From the NCBI GenBank assembly GCA_020853775.1, contig JADYYH010000015.1, positions 1 through 58,562 of the forward strand: a stretch of 58,562 bases of DNA. The letters are read 5' to 3'. The position numbers were made by a program, and so were the translations under genes. This DNA comes from Nitrospira sp. (GTDB taxonomy: Bacteria; Nitrospirota; Nitrospiria; Nitrospirales; Nitrospiraceae). Positions 32,436 to 42,200 of this stretch are shown here, piece by piece. Positions within the stretch are counted from its first letter, which is position 1, and each line of letters opens with the position of its first letter. The notes under the pieces are model-generated. The model saw only the letters and a program-made list of their open reading frames with translations. It searched no databases and was not told the origin of the DNA.

Positions 32436-34611
32436 TTCGCACCTCTGTACTCATCCGATCCTCCCAATCGCCCCGTGCCACCACGGTGCCTTCGTGAAAC
32501 ACCACATAACTCTGCCATCCATAAAAAAACAAGAGCCGGGCCACACGAGTCAGCGCCTGCGGCGTCACTCCATAGAGCATGGCCACCACGCTCCCCGGGT
32601 GATCGTCGCGCCGGCATGACAGCAGTACCGCCATCGTCGGTCCTTCGTAGAGCTTCCCCTGCACGGCAAACCCCTGCTCGGTGAACCGAAGACGGTCGCC
32701 GCAGTATCGCAGCATGTCTGTGGCAGCCGGATTCTCCCCCGGTCCACCCAGCACGAGCACGGAGCCCGCAGGCACAGCCGAACTGCCTTCTTCCGGCCGT
32801 CTCACGGTCGTGCGCGACAGCTCGGGCTTCGACGCCTCTTGCGCGACGATGCGTTGCACAATGTCGGCGAAAGGACTCGGTTGCGCTGAAGAGTCGGAGG
32901 GCAACAACACCGTGCGTTGAGCATCTGTCACGTACAGATTCAACATGGGTGCCAATGCATTGCGCGCCACGCGGCGAAACAGATGCAGACCTGGGTCGAG
33001 CCGAACCGCCAGCGGGCGTTCAGGCAATGGTACGATCACCTCCTGCCGGGACTCCGTCACGTGAATGCGCGTTCGGTGAGTCCGTCCCCCGTCCAGCACA
33101 AATTCCAGATCGACAGCAAGGCGATATGGAGCCCCGTGTTGGGCCATATGCACCATCGCCTCCAGCCTGTTCCGTTCCCCTGAAGGCCCGGCTGACGGCT
33201 GCACCTCGAAACCAGTCACCTCAATCTCCGGCACGCCAGCCCGTTCGATCCACTGAGCAAAAAACCAACGAAGATCCCGCCCGGCCACGTCCTGAAACAC
33301 TCGCTCCACATCACGCCACTCGGCAGCCTTTCCCAGATATCGCTCCGGTATCTGTTTGAGCGCTTTCCAAAACAAGGCCTCGCCGATTTCCTGCCTTAAC
33401 GCATGGAACACCATGGCGGCTTGTTGATAGCCGATGGCATTGTCCTTCTCATCATGCTTCTGGGCAAACTGGATGACGGGATATTCCTCACCGGGACGAA
33501 CGTAGACGGCGTATCCCATGAGCATCAACCGTCGCTGTTCCCGAGCCTGCGCCTCATCGCCCACCAGCTCATGGTAATAATAATTGGAGAGATAGGTCGT
33601 GAGCCCTTCCACCCAATTGCCGCGATCGATCCGGTTGAACACGCCGTTTCCGATCCACGAATGCACGATCTCATGGCCGAGCGCGTAGGGCTGCGTATAG
33701 TGCCGTTTGATGACTCCGCTCCCCAACAGGGTGAAGGAAGGCATGCCGAGTCCGCTGGAGAAAAAATTCTCAACGACGGCAAATTGAGAAAACGGATAGG
33801 GACCGAGCAAAGGGATGTACGCATCGAGGTATCGTGCCGACGCGTCCAAATACTCATCGGCTAAAGCGGCTTCGTCCGGGAACAGATAGGTCGCGAGCCG
33901 GATCTCTTGCCCCGACTTCGCCTTCCAGTTGCGGGACTTCACCACAAACCGGTTGGCGACCACCGTCAAGGCTTCGCTCCTGGTGGGAACCACCCAGTGT
34001 GCCGGATTAGACTGGGGCACGCCTTGCGTGACCGCAGCCCACCCTTCAGGCACGGAAATGGTCACATCATAGGTGGCGAGCGACCCCTCCAGATCGGGAT
34101 ACCATTGGCTTTCACTGCTGAGATACACGCCCTCGGGGCCGATGTGGCCGGAGGTTTCGCTGGGCGTAACAAAACGAAGATGCCGGGGGTCTCGCGGCGG
34201 ATCGTCGACCACACCTCGATAGGAAAACCTCAACGCGATCACGCCGTCTGTCCGATCTGGGGCCGATGGCTTCAGAATCACGCGCTGCGGCTCGGGCCGG
34301 CCTGGTGAGGCGTCCCTCTCGAAGGCCAATTCGGGAGCCATTTCGCAGGGATCCTGACAGTGCGTGACATCCTGGATGTGTTCAAGATGGAGCGCGGGGG
34401 CAAGGGAAAACGCCAGCGTCTGCCCGGCAGCGCCTCCCGACAGGGTCACGCGATCCGTCGCAATGAGCTGATGGGAATCCGGCAGCAGCTCGAGCGTCAG
34501 CCGGTGATGTTCGATCGTTGGTAGAGAGGAAACAGGCTCAGCAACTGCAAGTGCAGGAACGAGACAACCGGCAAGCAGACTGAAACGGATGAGGCGATGC
34601 AAACAATTCAC
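32422..34611 (-). CDS. Exported M1-family metallopeptidase-like protein
   Basis: A 729-residue protein with a signal peptide. The gluzincin site is HEIVHSW (His313, Glu314, His317) with the third ligand Glu335 in GNWVEGLTTY. The spacing from the second His to the Glu is 17 residues, one less than in classic M1 enzymes. The exopeptidase GAMEN motif is replaced by VVENFFSSG, so an aminopeptidase activity is not assured. After residue 480 a long beta-rich extension follows, ending in a domain rich in acidic residues. It lies at the head of a three-gene set with PD40 and PAP2. Confidence 0.85.
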   Translation of the reverse strand: MNCLHRLIRFSLLAGCLVPALAVAEPVSSLPTIEHHRLTLELLPDSHQLIATDRVTLSGGAAGQTLAFSLAPALHLEHIQDVTHCQDPCEMAPELAFERDASPGRPEPQRVILKPSAPDRTDGVIALRFSYRGVVDDPPRDPRHLRFVTPSETSGHIGPEGVYLSSESQWYPDLEGSLATYDVTISVPEGWAAVTQGVPQSNPAHWVVPTRSEALTVVANRFVVKSRNWKAKSGQEIRLATYLFPDEAALADEYLDASARYLDAYIPLLGPYPFSQFAVVENFFSSGLGMPSFTLLGSGVIKRHYTQPYALGHEIVHSWIGNGVFNRIDRGNWVEGLTTYLSNYYYHELVGDEAQAREQRRLMLMGYAVYVRPGEEYPVIQFAQKHDEKDNAIGYQQAAMVFHALRQEIGEALFWKALKQIPERYLGKAAEWRDVERVFQDVAGRDLRWFFAQWIERAGVPEIEVTGFEVQPSAGPSGERNRLEAMVHMAQHGAPYRLAVDLEFVLDGGRTHRTRIHVTESRQEVIVPLPERPLAVRLDPGLHLFRRVARNALAPMLNLYVTDAQRTVLLPSDSSAQPSPFADIVQRIVAQEASKPELSRTTVRRPEEGSSAVPAGSVLVLGGPGENPAATDMLRYCGDRLRFTEQGFAVQGKLYEGPTMAVLLSCRRDDHPGSVVAMLYGVTPQALTRVARLLFFYGWQSYVVFHEGTVVARGDWEDRMSTEVRIETR

Positions 34612-34644
34612 CCTTCACCGGCACCCCGAGGTTGACGGTGAAGA

Positions 34645-35430
34645 TTAGCATTCCCGACAGACCATCACAAGCTGGATCGCCATCAAGGCGCGCTCTAAAT
34701 CTAGAGGTTTGTCGAGCACTTCTTGCGGGCCCAAGGCCCAGGCATCGGCCAACAATGGATCGTTGTGATGGCCGCTCAAAATGATCGTCCGTCCGGCATA
34801 GTCGCGCTCAGCCAAGACCTTCAACAATTCCACGCCGTTCATCTCCGGCATGACAAGATCAAGAATCACCAAATCCGGCGCGGACTCCTCAATCATTCGC
34901 AAGGCCTCGCGGCCATCTTTGGCCCCGCGCACATGGTACCCGCGCAGACTGAGAAAACGCATCAGGAGATCACGCGCCATCACATCGTCATCGACCACGA
35001 GGATCTGCTCCTCGGGTGACTGGCCGGTTTCACTGCCCGCCAGAGATTGCGGGTATGACGCCTCACGCCGTGCCTGCTGGGCGATCCGATGCACCGCGCC
35101 CACGAGCACATCGAGCGATAATCCTTTTCGGAAGAAATCCGTGACGCGTAATTTTCGTGCGAGATTTTCCAACTCCTCGGTTGCGCCACCTCCCAGAATA
35201 ATCACTCCGGCGCGCGGATCATGCGTCCGAATCTCTTTGAGCACGGCCAGCCCGTCCATTTCCGGCATGCGCAGGTCGAGCAGGGTGACGGCCGGCCGAA
35301 GCTGCCGGAACAGGGCGACACCCTCACGCCCGCTCGTCGCCGTACTGACTCGATACCCGTGGCGAGACAACGCCATCTGCAAGAGATCGCAATGCAACCG
35401 GTCATCGTCGATTACCAATAAGGTCGTCAT
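34645..35430 (-). CDS. Tandem double-receiver response regulator
   Basis: A 261-residue protein consisting of two CheY-like receiver domains and no output domain. The first has VIDDD near the start, the phosphoacceptor in LLDLRMPEMDG and a lysine in FFRKG. The second begins ILVVDDDVMARD, with VILDLVMPEMNG and a DKP motif. Both look competent for phosphorylation. It presumably links a kinase to partner proteins or acts in a phosphorelay. No histidine kinase is adjacent. The ribosome binding site is weak. It is 33 bases from the M1 gene. Confidence 0.9.
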   Translation of the reverse strand: MTTLLVIDDDRLHCDLLQMALSRHGYRVSTATSGREGVALFRQLRPAVTLLDLRMPEMDGLAVLKEIRTHDPRAGVIILGGGATEELENLARKLRVTDFFRKGLSLDVLVGAVHRIAQQARREASYPQSLAGSETGQSPEEQILVVDDDVMARDLLMRFLSLRGYHVRGAKDGREALRMIEESAPDLVILDLVMPEMNGVELLKVLAERDYAGRTIILSGHHNDPLLADAWALGPQEVLDKPLDLERALMAIQLVMVCREC

Positions 35431-35582
35431 CGTGGCTTCTCATTCATGTGCGAGGCCGTGGCTGCAAGGGCCCACTCTTGGACTACAGGCTCAGGAAACA
35501 GCCTAGCATGAGGTCCGCGGGATGAGAAGAAATTGAAGGAAAGTGCAGGATCGGCAGCAGAGGGGTCGATCAAGCAGGCACG

Positions 35583-36497
35583 TTAAAACAACGCGTCGAC
35601 AAAGGCCTTGGCGTTGAAGTCTTGGAGGTCTTCGACGGATTCCCCCACCCCAACCAACCGGACCGGAATCTTGAGGGTATCGGCAATCGCCACCACGATG
35701 CCGCCGCGGGCTGTGCCATCAAGCTTGGTCAACGCAATGCCGGTCACCCCGACCGCCTCGTGGAACTGCCGGGCTTGCGCAATGGCATTTTGCCCGACCG
35801 TGGCATCCAAGACCAACAGCACCTCATGGGGCGCACCCGGACATTCTTGCGCCACAATCCGTTTGATTTTGCGCAACTCATCCATCAAGTTGGTTTTCGT
35901 GTGCAGCCGCCCGGCGGTATCGATGAGGACCACATCGGACCCGCGTGCTTTGGCGGCCGTAATCCCGTCATAGGCCACGGCTGCGGGATCGGCGCCGGGT
36001 CGATGTCGGATGATATCGACCTGAATGCGGTCCGCCCATACCTGCAGTTGATCAATGGCCGCAGCCCGGAATGTGTCGCCGGCAACCAGCAACGCCGTCT
36101 TCCCTTGCTGACGAAACCGCTGGGTCAATTTTGCGACGGTGGTGGTCTTCCCGACACCATTCACCCCCACGACGAGAATCACAAAGGGACGCGGCCCTTG
36201 CGCGATGAGCTGGTCGATCGACGCACCTTGCGTCGGAAGCAGGATGTCCAAGACGGATTGTCGCAGCAGGTCCCGCACCTTTTCGGCAGCCGAAAAGTTT
36301 CCCCCGCGCATCTGTGCACGCAGGTTCTCCATCACACGCTCGACGACAGACATGCCCAAATCCGCGCTGATGAGGGCGACCTCCAACTCGTCTAAAAGAG
36401 CGGGGTCGGCCGCGCGTCCCAGTAGTCGATCCAGCTGCCCGGTGACCGCATGGCGTGTTTTTGAGAGCCCCTCGCTCAGTTTCTGAAACCAACCCAC
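35583..36497 (-). CDS. ftsY: Signal recognition particle receptor FtsY
   Basis: A 304-residue SRP-receptor GTPase that docks ribosome-SRP complexes at the inner membrane. The NG domain has the P-loop GVNGVGKTTT, DTAGR and TKLDGTARGG. The N-terminal acidic region found in E. coli is missing, so this is the short form with only a basic amphipathic start (GWFQKLSEGLSKTR). The start is GTG 36497 with GAGGTG ahead. It follows ybeY by about 60 bases, in the common phoH-ybeY-ftsY order. Confidence 0.95.
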   Translation of the reverse strand: MGWFQKLSEGLSKTRHAVTGQLDRLLGRAADPALLDELEVALISADLGMSVVERVMENLRAQMRGGNFSAAEKVRDLLRQSVLDILLPTQGASIDQLIAQGPRPFVILVVGVNGVGKTTTVAKLTQRFRQQGKTALLVAGDTFRAAAIDQLQVWADRIQVDIIRHRPGADPAAVAYDGITAAKARGSDVVLIDTAGRLHTKTNLMDELRKIKRIVAQECPGAPHEVLLVLDATVGQNAIAQARQFHEAVGVTGIALTKLDGTARGGIVVAIADTLKIPVRLVGVGESVEDLQDFNAKAFVDALF

Positions 36498-36555
36498 CGC
36501 TCACCTCATCCCTTCGTCGACGTTCGCATTCCTGATCATGCGCTCACGTCACGCA

Positions 36556-37026
36556 TCATACTGGATCTGAATCGCCGGATACCAATAGCCTTGGAACGGG
36601 GCCGATGCCACGTAACACGGCCCGTTCGCGCCGGGCCATTCGTCTGGCTTCCGGCTCGCTTCGCTCATGGTCATACCCGCATAAATGGAGAATGCCGTGA
36701 ATCAGGAGTACGACCAATTCATGATCGATACCCCGTGAGTGGCGGCGAGCCTGGCGAATGGCTTGCGGCAACGATATGACCACATCCCCAAGCAGAGCCG
36801 AAGGCGGACCAGGCCCTTCCCTGGTCGCAAACGCGAGCACATCGGTGGTTTTGTCACGATGGCGAAAGGTTCGATTCAAGCGACGCATCCGGACGTCGCC
36901 TACGATTTCAAGGCTGAGAAGCGCCTCGCGTTCGCCGATGGATTGGAGAATACGATTAGCGAGCGTCCTGAGAGACGCGAGGCGCAGAGTCCTCCTCGTC
37001 AACCGCATGCCGACCACGACCGGCAT
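36556..37026 (-). CDS. ybeY: Endoribonuclease YbeY
   Basis: A 156-residue zinc-dependent RNase of 16S rRNA 3'-end maturation and ribosome quality control. The metal site reads HGILHLCGYDH, with TTDVLAFATREG and LGDVVIS upstream. The ATG overlaps the phoH stop by one base (TAATG at 37028-37024), so the two are translated together. Length matches the family. The last 20 residues are variable. Confidence 0.95.
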   Translation of the reverse strand: MPVVVGMRLTRRTLRLASLRTLANRILQSIGEREALLSLEIVGDVRMRRLNRTFRHRDKTTDVLAFATREGPGPPSALLGDVVISLPQAIRQARRHSRGIDHELVVLLIHGILHLCGYDHERSEPEARRMARRERAVLRGIGPVPRLLVSGDSDPV

Positions 37027-38114
37027 TAGTGTGATTGGCCCCAGGAGTCTTTGGGAGGAGCTGATGAGCGGGCGGTCTTAGGAGCAGAGCTCTGCCCCTT
37101 TCCGAGATGGTCGCCTTTTCTGGGTGAACCGGGAGGTGCAGACGCAATCGAATGCCGATCGTAGGCTTTGATAATTTCTTGGACGAGCCGATGCCGCACG
37201 ACATCCCGTTCATCGAAATACACGAACTCTATACCGGCGATGTCCTGGAGGATGTCCCGCACTTCAATCAGGCCGGAGACGCGGTCGGATGGTAAGTCGA
37301 TCTGCGTGATATCGCCCGTCACGACGGCTTTGGAGTGAAAGCCCAATCGGGTCAGGAACATTTTCATTTGCTCAGCCGTCGCATTCTGCGCTTCGTCCAG
37401 AATCACGAACGAGTCGTTGAGGGTACGGCCACGCATAAACGCCAGCGGAGCGATTTCAATATCTCCCCGATCAATGAGACGATTGGCTCGCTCCATGTCC
37501 ATCATATCGAACAGCGCGTCGTATAAGGGACGAAGATAGGGATTCACCTTGGCATACATGTCTCCCGGGAGATAGCCGAGTTTCTCTCCGGCTTCGACTG
37601 CCGGACGGGCCAGGATGATGCGGCTGACGTCCTTCTTCATCAAAGCGCTCACCGCCATAGCCATGGCCAGATACGTCTTGCCTGTTCCGGCAGGACCGAT
37701 ACCAATGACGATGTCATGCTTCTCGATCGCGTCGAGGTAGTATTTCTGCGTCGGGGTCTTGGGGACAATGAAGCGCTTCCGGGTGACGATGGGGGACGCG
37801 CTGAAGAGCAGTTCCTTGAGAGAGGCGTCTTGATTATGGCGGAGGGCGGTCAGCGCATGGGTGACATCATCCGACCTGAGATCATATCCTTCGTTGGTAA
37901 GCGAAGCGAGTTCGTTGAGGACACGCTCTGCTTGCTTCACGGCGTCGGCAGTTCCCTCAACCGTGACCTCTTCGCCCCGCGCGGAACACCGTACCCCGAA
38001 CTCTTCCTCAATCAATTTGAGGTGGCGATCGTGGTGCCCAAACAGGACCGCTGTGTTCGTGCCTTCACGTAGTTTGATCTTGCGCACGCCTGTGACGAAG
38101 ACTCCTTTCGCCAA
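37026..38114 (-). CDS. phoH: PhoH-family ATPase
   Basis: A 362-residue protein with an N-terminal KH-like RNA-binding region and a PhoH ATPase domain. Walker A is GPAGTGKTYLAM, Walker B is SFVILDEAQNAT, and the segment EAGEKLGYLPGDMYAKVNP is diagnostic. PhoH acts with YbeY in RNA metabolism, and the gene overlaps ybeY directly. The C-terminal 40 residues are serine- and lysine-rich and disordered. It is the first gene of the phoH-ybeY-ftsY run. Confidence 0.95.
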   Translation of the reverse strand: MAKGVFVTGVRKIKLREGTNTAVLFGHHDRHLKLIEEEFGVRCSARGEEVTVEGTADAVKQAERVLNELASLTNEGYDLRSDDVTHALTALRHNQDASLKELLFSASPIVTRKRFIVPKTPTQKYYLDAIEKHDIVIGIGPAGTGKTYLAMAMAVSALMKKDVSRIILARPAVEAGEKLGYLPGDMYAKVNPYLRPLYDALFDMMDMERANRLIDRGDIEIAPLAFMRGRTLNDSFVILDEAQNATAEQMKMFLTRLGFHSKAVVTGDITQIDLPSDRVSGLIEVRDILQDIAGIEFVYFDERDVVRHRLVQEIIKAYDRHSIASAPPGSPRKGDHLGKGQSSAPKTARSSAPPKDSWGQSH

Positions 38115-38210
38115 GCCAATAACCAGATTCTAACAAACTGCGAAAGGGAGGAACAAGGTCGGAATAGGAGGGCGGGGAAAAATGAGAAACGCTAGGTTTC
38201 GAGGTGCCAG

Positions 38211-39245
38211 TTATCCTTGAGACGGTAATGATGGCTGCGATTGCGCCGTGGAGGGAATCGATAGTTCAAACTCCTGCCAGGCAATCCCGCCCTGCCCGTC
38301 TTCCGCCATGATCTTCACTCGATGAGTTCCCGCCGCACCTGGAATGACCTTCCAGTTAACCTGGCCCGTTACCTTGTCGATGGTCATCCCTGGGGGCCCG
38401 GTCTCCAAGCCATAGGTGACCGCATCGCCATCCACGTCCTTCGCTTGCACGAGATACTCATAGAGTTCCCGATTCGTCAGTGCCGCCGGATTCGAGACAA
38501 TCAACGGCGGTGAATTGCCCAATGCACTCGGGGTTGACCGCACTGGCGCAGCAGCGGCATCCTGGTCCCGCGCCGTCACTTCGACCACCACCACATCTTT
38601 TCGCCCAAAGCCGGTGGTATCGAGGACACTTTCTTCGCCTTCTTTGACCTGTTTGTCGTTTCGCCACCAACGGTAAGTGTAATGAATCTCATCTCGATCA
38701 GGATCGATGGCATCGACCTTGGCAAGAACCCAATTGCTCTTTTCAGCATCTGCCTCGACGGTCACATGTGACACGAGAGGCGGGGTGTTCACCACAGGAA
38801 TGGGGTCTGTGCGATAGGGGGCACTCTCCAATTCACCATCCAGGGCTACCACCTCGAGCGCAATCTGATCGCCTCGCTTGGCATGAATCGGGTCTAATTC
38901 AGGCCCGGTTGCCCCTAAGATGGGCGCGCCGTTGACGATCCATTGAAAGCGTGTGGTCGGTTCCGTCCCATCGGGATCGTCTGCCACCACATGGGCCGCA
39001 AGAGGGCCGGCGAGTACGAGCGGATTTGGCACGATCGTGACGAGACGAACTACGGGTGGGTGATTGCCATTCGGCCCGCTAGCAGCCGCCGGCCCGTCAG
39101 GAGGAGAAGAAGAACACCCCGATAACGCCGCGACGACCAAGGCCACCAGCGGTAATTGTGCGGCGGGAACGAGCGTGCGGAGAGAGAATCTCTCCGCGCT
39201 GCGCTCCAACATGCTCAGGATTGCCGTTTTTACTGGTTCGTCCAT
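38211..39245 (-). CDS. Ig-like-repeat lipoprotein linked to PilY1
   Basis: A 344-residue lipoprotein (lipobox ALSGC at about residue 43, or 32 from the inner ATG 39212). The mature part has three or four Ig/cadherin-like modules, with repeated NHPPVVRLV-, NTPPLVSHV- and NSPPLIVSNP-type strands. The last (GPPGMTIDKVTGQVNW) is a putative-Ig He_PIG-type domain. Such proteins bind or display other surface proteins. Its start lies 16 bases inside the end of the pilY1 gene, so the two are coupled, and it probably tethers or assists the adhesin complex. Confidence 0.83.
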   Translation of the reverse strand: MDEPVKTAILSMLERSAERFSLRTLVPAAQLPLVALVVAALSGCSSSPPDGPAAASGPNGNHPPVVRLVTIVPNPLVLAGPLAAHVVADDPDGTEPTTRFQWIVNGAPILGATGPELDPIHAKRGDQIALEVVALDGELESAPYRTDPIPVVNTPPLVSHVTVEADAEKSNWVLAKVDAIDPDRDEIHYTYRWWRNDKQVKEGEESVLDTTGFGRKDVVVVEVTARDQDAAAAPVRSTPSALGNSPPLIVSNPAALTNRELYEYLVQAKDVDGDAVTYGLETGPPGMTIDKVTGQVNWKVIPGAAGTHRVKIMAEDGQGGIAWQEFELSIPSTAQSQPSLPSQG

Positions 39246-42200
39246 GAGAAAAATCTGCTCCGCGGATCAATCGCGACAGGCACGCTGATATTGGAGCCGA
39301 TGGTTCCACCACCTGTCGTACAGGTGGCGCAATCCCCGAAGTTGCCCTGGCTCATGTTGATCAGCAGGCCGAACGGGCTTCCCCCATCCCGGCCGGACCC
39401 CATATGCACCACGACACCAAAGGCCAAACCTTCACCGAGGGACCCAAATTTGTTCACCATCTGATTCGCACCCGACGCAGTTTTACCGAGGATCGGCTCT
39501 TGATAGGCGCTTCCGGTTTTATAGAACAACGCCCAGAGACGGCTGGTTCCCGACGAGACACAGATGTCGTTGGTCGGGATAAAGGTGGGGAAAAACACCA
39601 CTCCTCCGAAGACCGTCGGGCTACTGACAGCCCGCTCACCGATGCCATAGGGCGCCGGCTTCGTCGGCGGGTTGGCCGGTTCGACTAATTTAGTCACCCA
39701 ACCATCTTTACTCTGAACCAATCCGATCAAGCCGGTAAACGTCGTGGCACCGGACACGCCGGAAACTTGGTTGGTTCCACTGGCCTGACCACAATCGCCG
39801 ACTCCCACCACACAGACCGTGGCATTCGAGACATCCACAAGATCATTGTCCATGCAGTTGAGTGCGCCGGCTGATTGATTGCATCCGGCATTGAGCACAG
39901 AATCTTTCATCCCCACAAAATACTGGGTTGAGAGATCCGTCTTGTCAGATTTGCTGTAATAACGTCCGCTGCCCACAAACACCCAGACATTCGCCGCATC
40001 ATCTGTCGTCACGGAAGGCGCGGTCGCAACGGGGCCCATCTCCGCTCCGGACGTAAACGTATCCAACATTTCCGTCGGAACCCGCGCGCTTCCGGATGCG
40101 ATGCCCCACTGAGTCGGACTGGTGACCGTACCGAACTTGGCCGTGGCTCCCCCGGCTCCCATGGTCAAACGATAAATCTTGCCCCGCCAGGGAAGCGCTC
40201 CGTCATGAATCACTCGCCCGAAATACACGACGTCGTGGCGGTAATCGAGATCTCGATCGAACGCCGTGATGTCTCCGATATACGAATTCCAGGACCCCAC
40301 CGAATACGACGTGACGAGGCTGTTGCCGCTACCCGGGCCCGTCGCAAGGTCGACGGCAAAGACTTTTGCACTCTGCACTACGCTGGCGTCATATCCGGTC
40401 GGGCCAGACCCGACCACCATGTACCATTTCGCGTTGGTATTACTGGCCTTGGCATCAGCGGCCGGATTCACGCGAACCACGGCAGGCGCACTCGTCGTCA
40501 ACCCCAAATTCGAACTGCTGAACGACCAGAGCAATTTGGGAGCATCAGGATTCGTGATATCCATGGCGAAGTACGAACTGTAAAACGTATAGTCCGTACC
40601 GCCGATATTGACCGTCATCGGCGGCGCACCGGTTCCCGCCGAACAGGCACCGCAACTTCCACCCATTCTGAATCCACCGATCAGGATCGTGCCCCACCCG
40701 TTCGGATGATCCGTGTCCGGAGTGAAAATGCGGACATCCGCGACCTTGAGGGGCAAATCAACATAATAGGTATGCTGGTAGTCGGCGCGGCTCAAAAACT
40801 CCAGCTGCGGAAGGAGTTCATAGGGCACAAATCCCCACAGCTCATCCCCTAATGGAGCCCCGGTGGAATTGTCCGCGGGAGCAGTCGTAAACCAGCCGTG
40901 TTCGGTAATATTTGCGGGAGCAGAGGCACTCGCATCATCGCCTGGATGGTAATAACCCGCGTTGAACGCGTGCAACATCCCGTCGTTTCCGCCCACATAG
41001 GCGACCTGCCTGCGGTTGTACCACTTCTGAAGAAAAGCCGAATAACTCTGATCGCCATAGATGGCATCATGCCGGTCCTTCGGACCCGCAACCACCGTCG
41101 GGGTGGAGTGAATGACATCCCCGAGTTTCCACACCTTCAGGCTCCCGCTCCCGGCCGGAACCTGAAGACGACGATCCCTTGTTGTCGCCTGTTCCGCGCA
41201 TGTCCCCACATCGCAACCACGCACAAAATTGATGATCTTGGTCCCTTCCGCACTCGACGCGGCACGAAGGTATGGTCGGAGCGTCGGCTCGTTGGCTGTC
41301 GTGAATGCCAGCTGTTCGCCGGAATCGACCACGCCGTCATGATCGGCATCCACCCAGGTGAGGATGGTCCGAGTCGAGGCACCCTTTAAGGCCAGCTGCT
41401 TTCCAGCCTCCCAGATAGGGAGAATGTCACTCAACAATTGCCCACAAGGATTACAAACCGTTGGATTCGCAATTCCATCACCGTCACGATCCTCGTACTT
41501 ATCGACCTTTACTCCGACACCATCAAATCGGGTCTTAATGATCAAGTCGACCTTGTAGTCAAGCCGACCATCCTGATTCGTATCCTCTCGAGTATTGCCG
41601 AAGGTATCGATAAACAAGGCCTGCGTATAGCCGGTCCATTTCACGTCACTCAGCGTCGAGGGTTCGATCGTGCTGGGATAAAAATAGGATTGGTATAGGG
41701 CGCCTTCGCCGGTCGAGGCAGTGGCCAGCACCGATACGGATGAGCCGGACGCACTTCGCCTGAGAATACTCGCGATCGTGGCCAGCAGCTTGTCCTGAAG
41801 ATCGTCAACGTTGGAGGATTCGAAATAGGCGTCAGGAATACCGTCCGGAGTGGATGATCCGGTCAGATTGTTTTCTTTATCCCATTCAGCGGTTTGTGGA
41901 ATGCCATCCTCATTCGTATCTTCAAATCCACCCAGCCGCGCAGTTTGAGCGAGAATTCCCCGGCCATTGATATTGCCAAATGCGAAAAATGAGTACACCG
42001 TCAGGTTCTGAGTGCCGGGTATGCAGTGTCCCGTTACAGATAATAAACCTGCGATCGTACCGTCACTTGTGCCGCTGCAGGGTCGGAGATCGGTCGTGTG
42101 CGCCCAATAGGCCACATCGTCCAGATAGTGGCTGCCGCTGTCGGCATAATCGGTTTTATGTTCCGCAAGTAAATCACTATAGGGCGTCGCGGCGTTCGTG

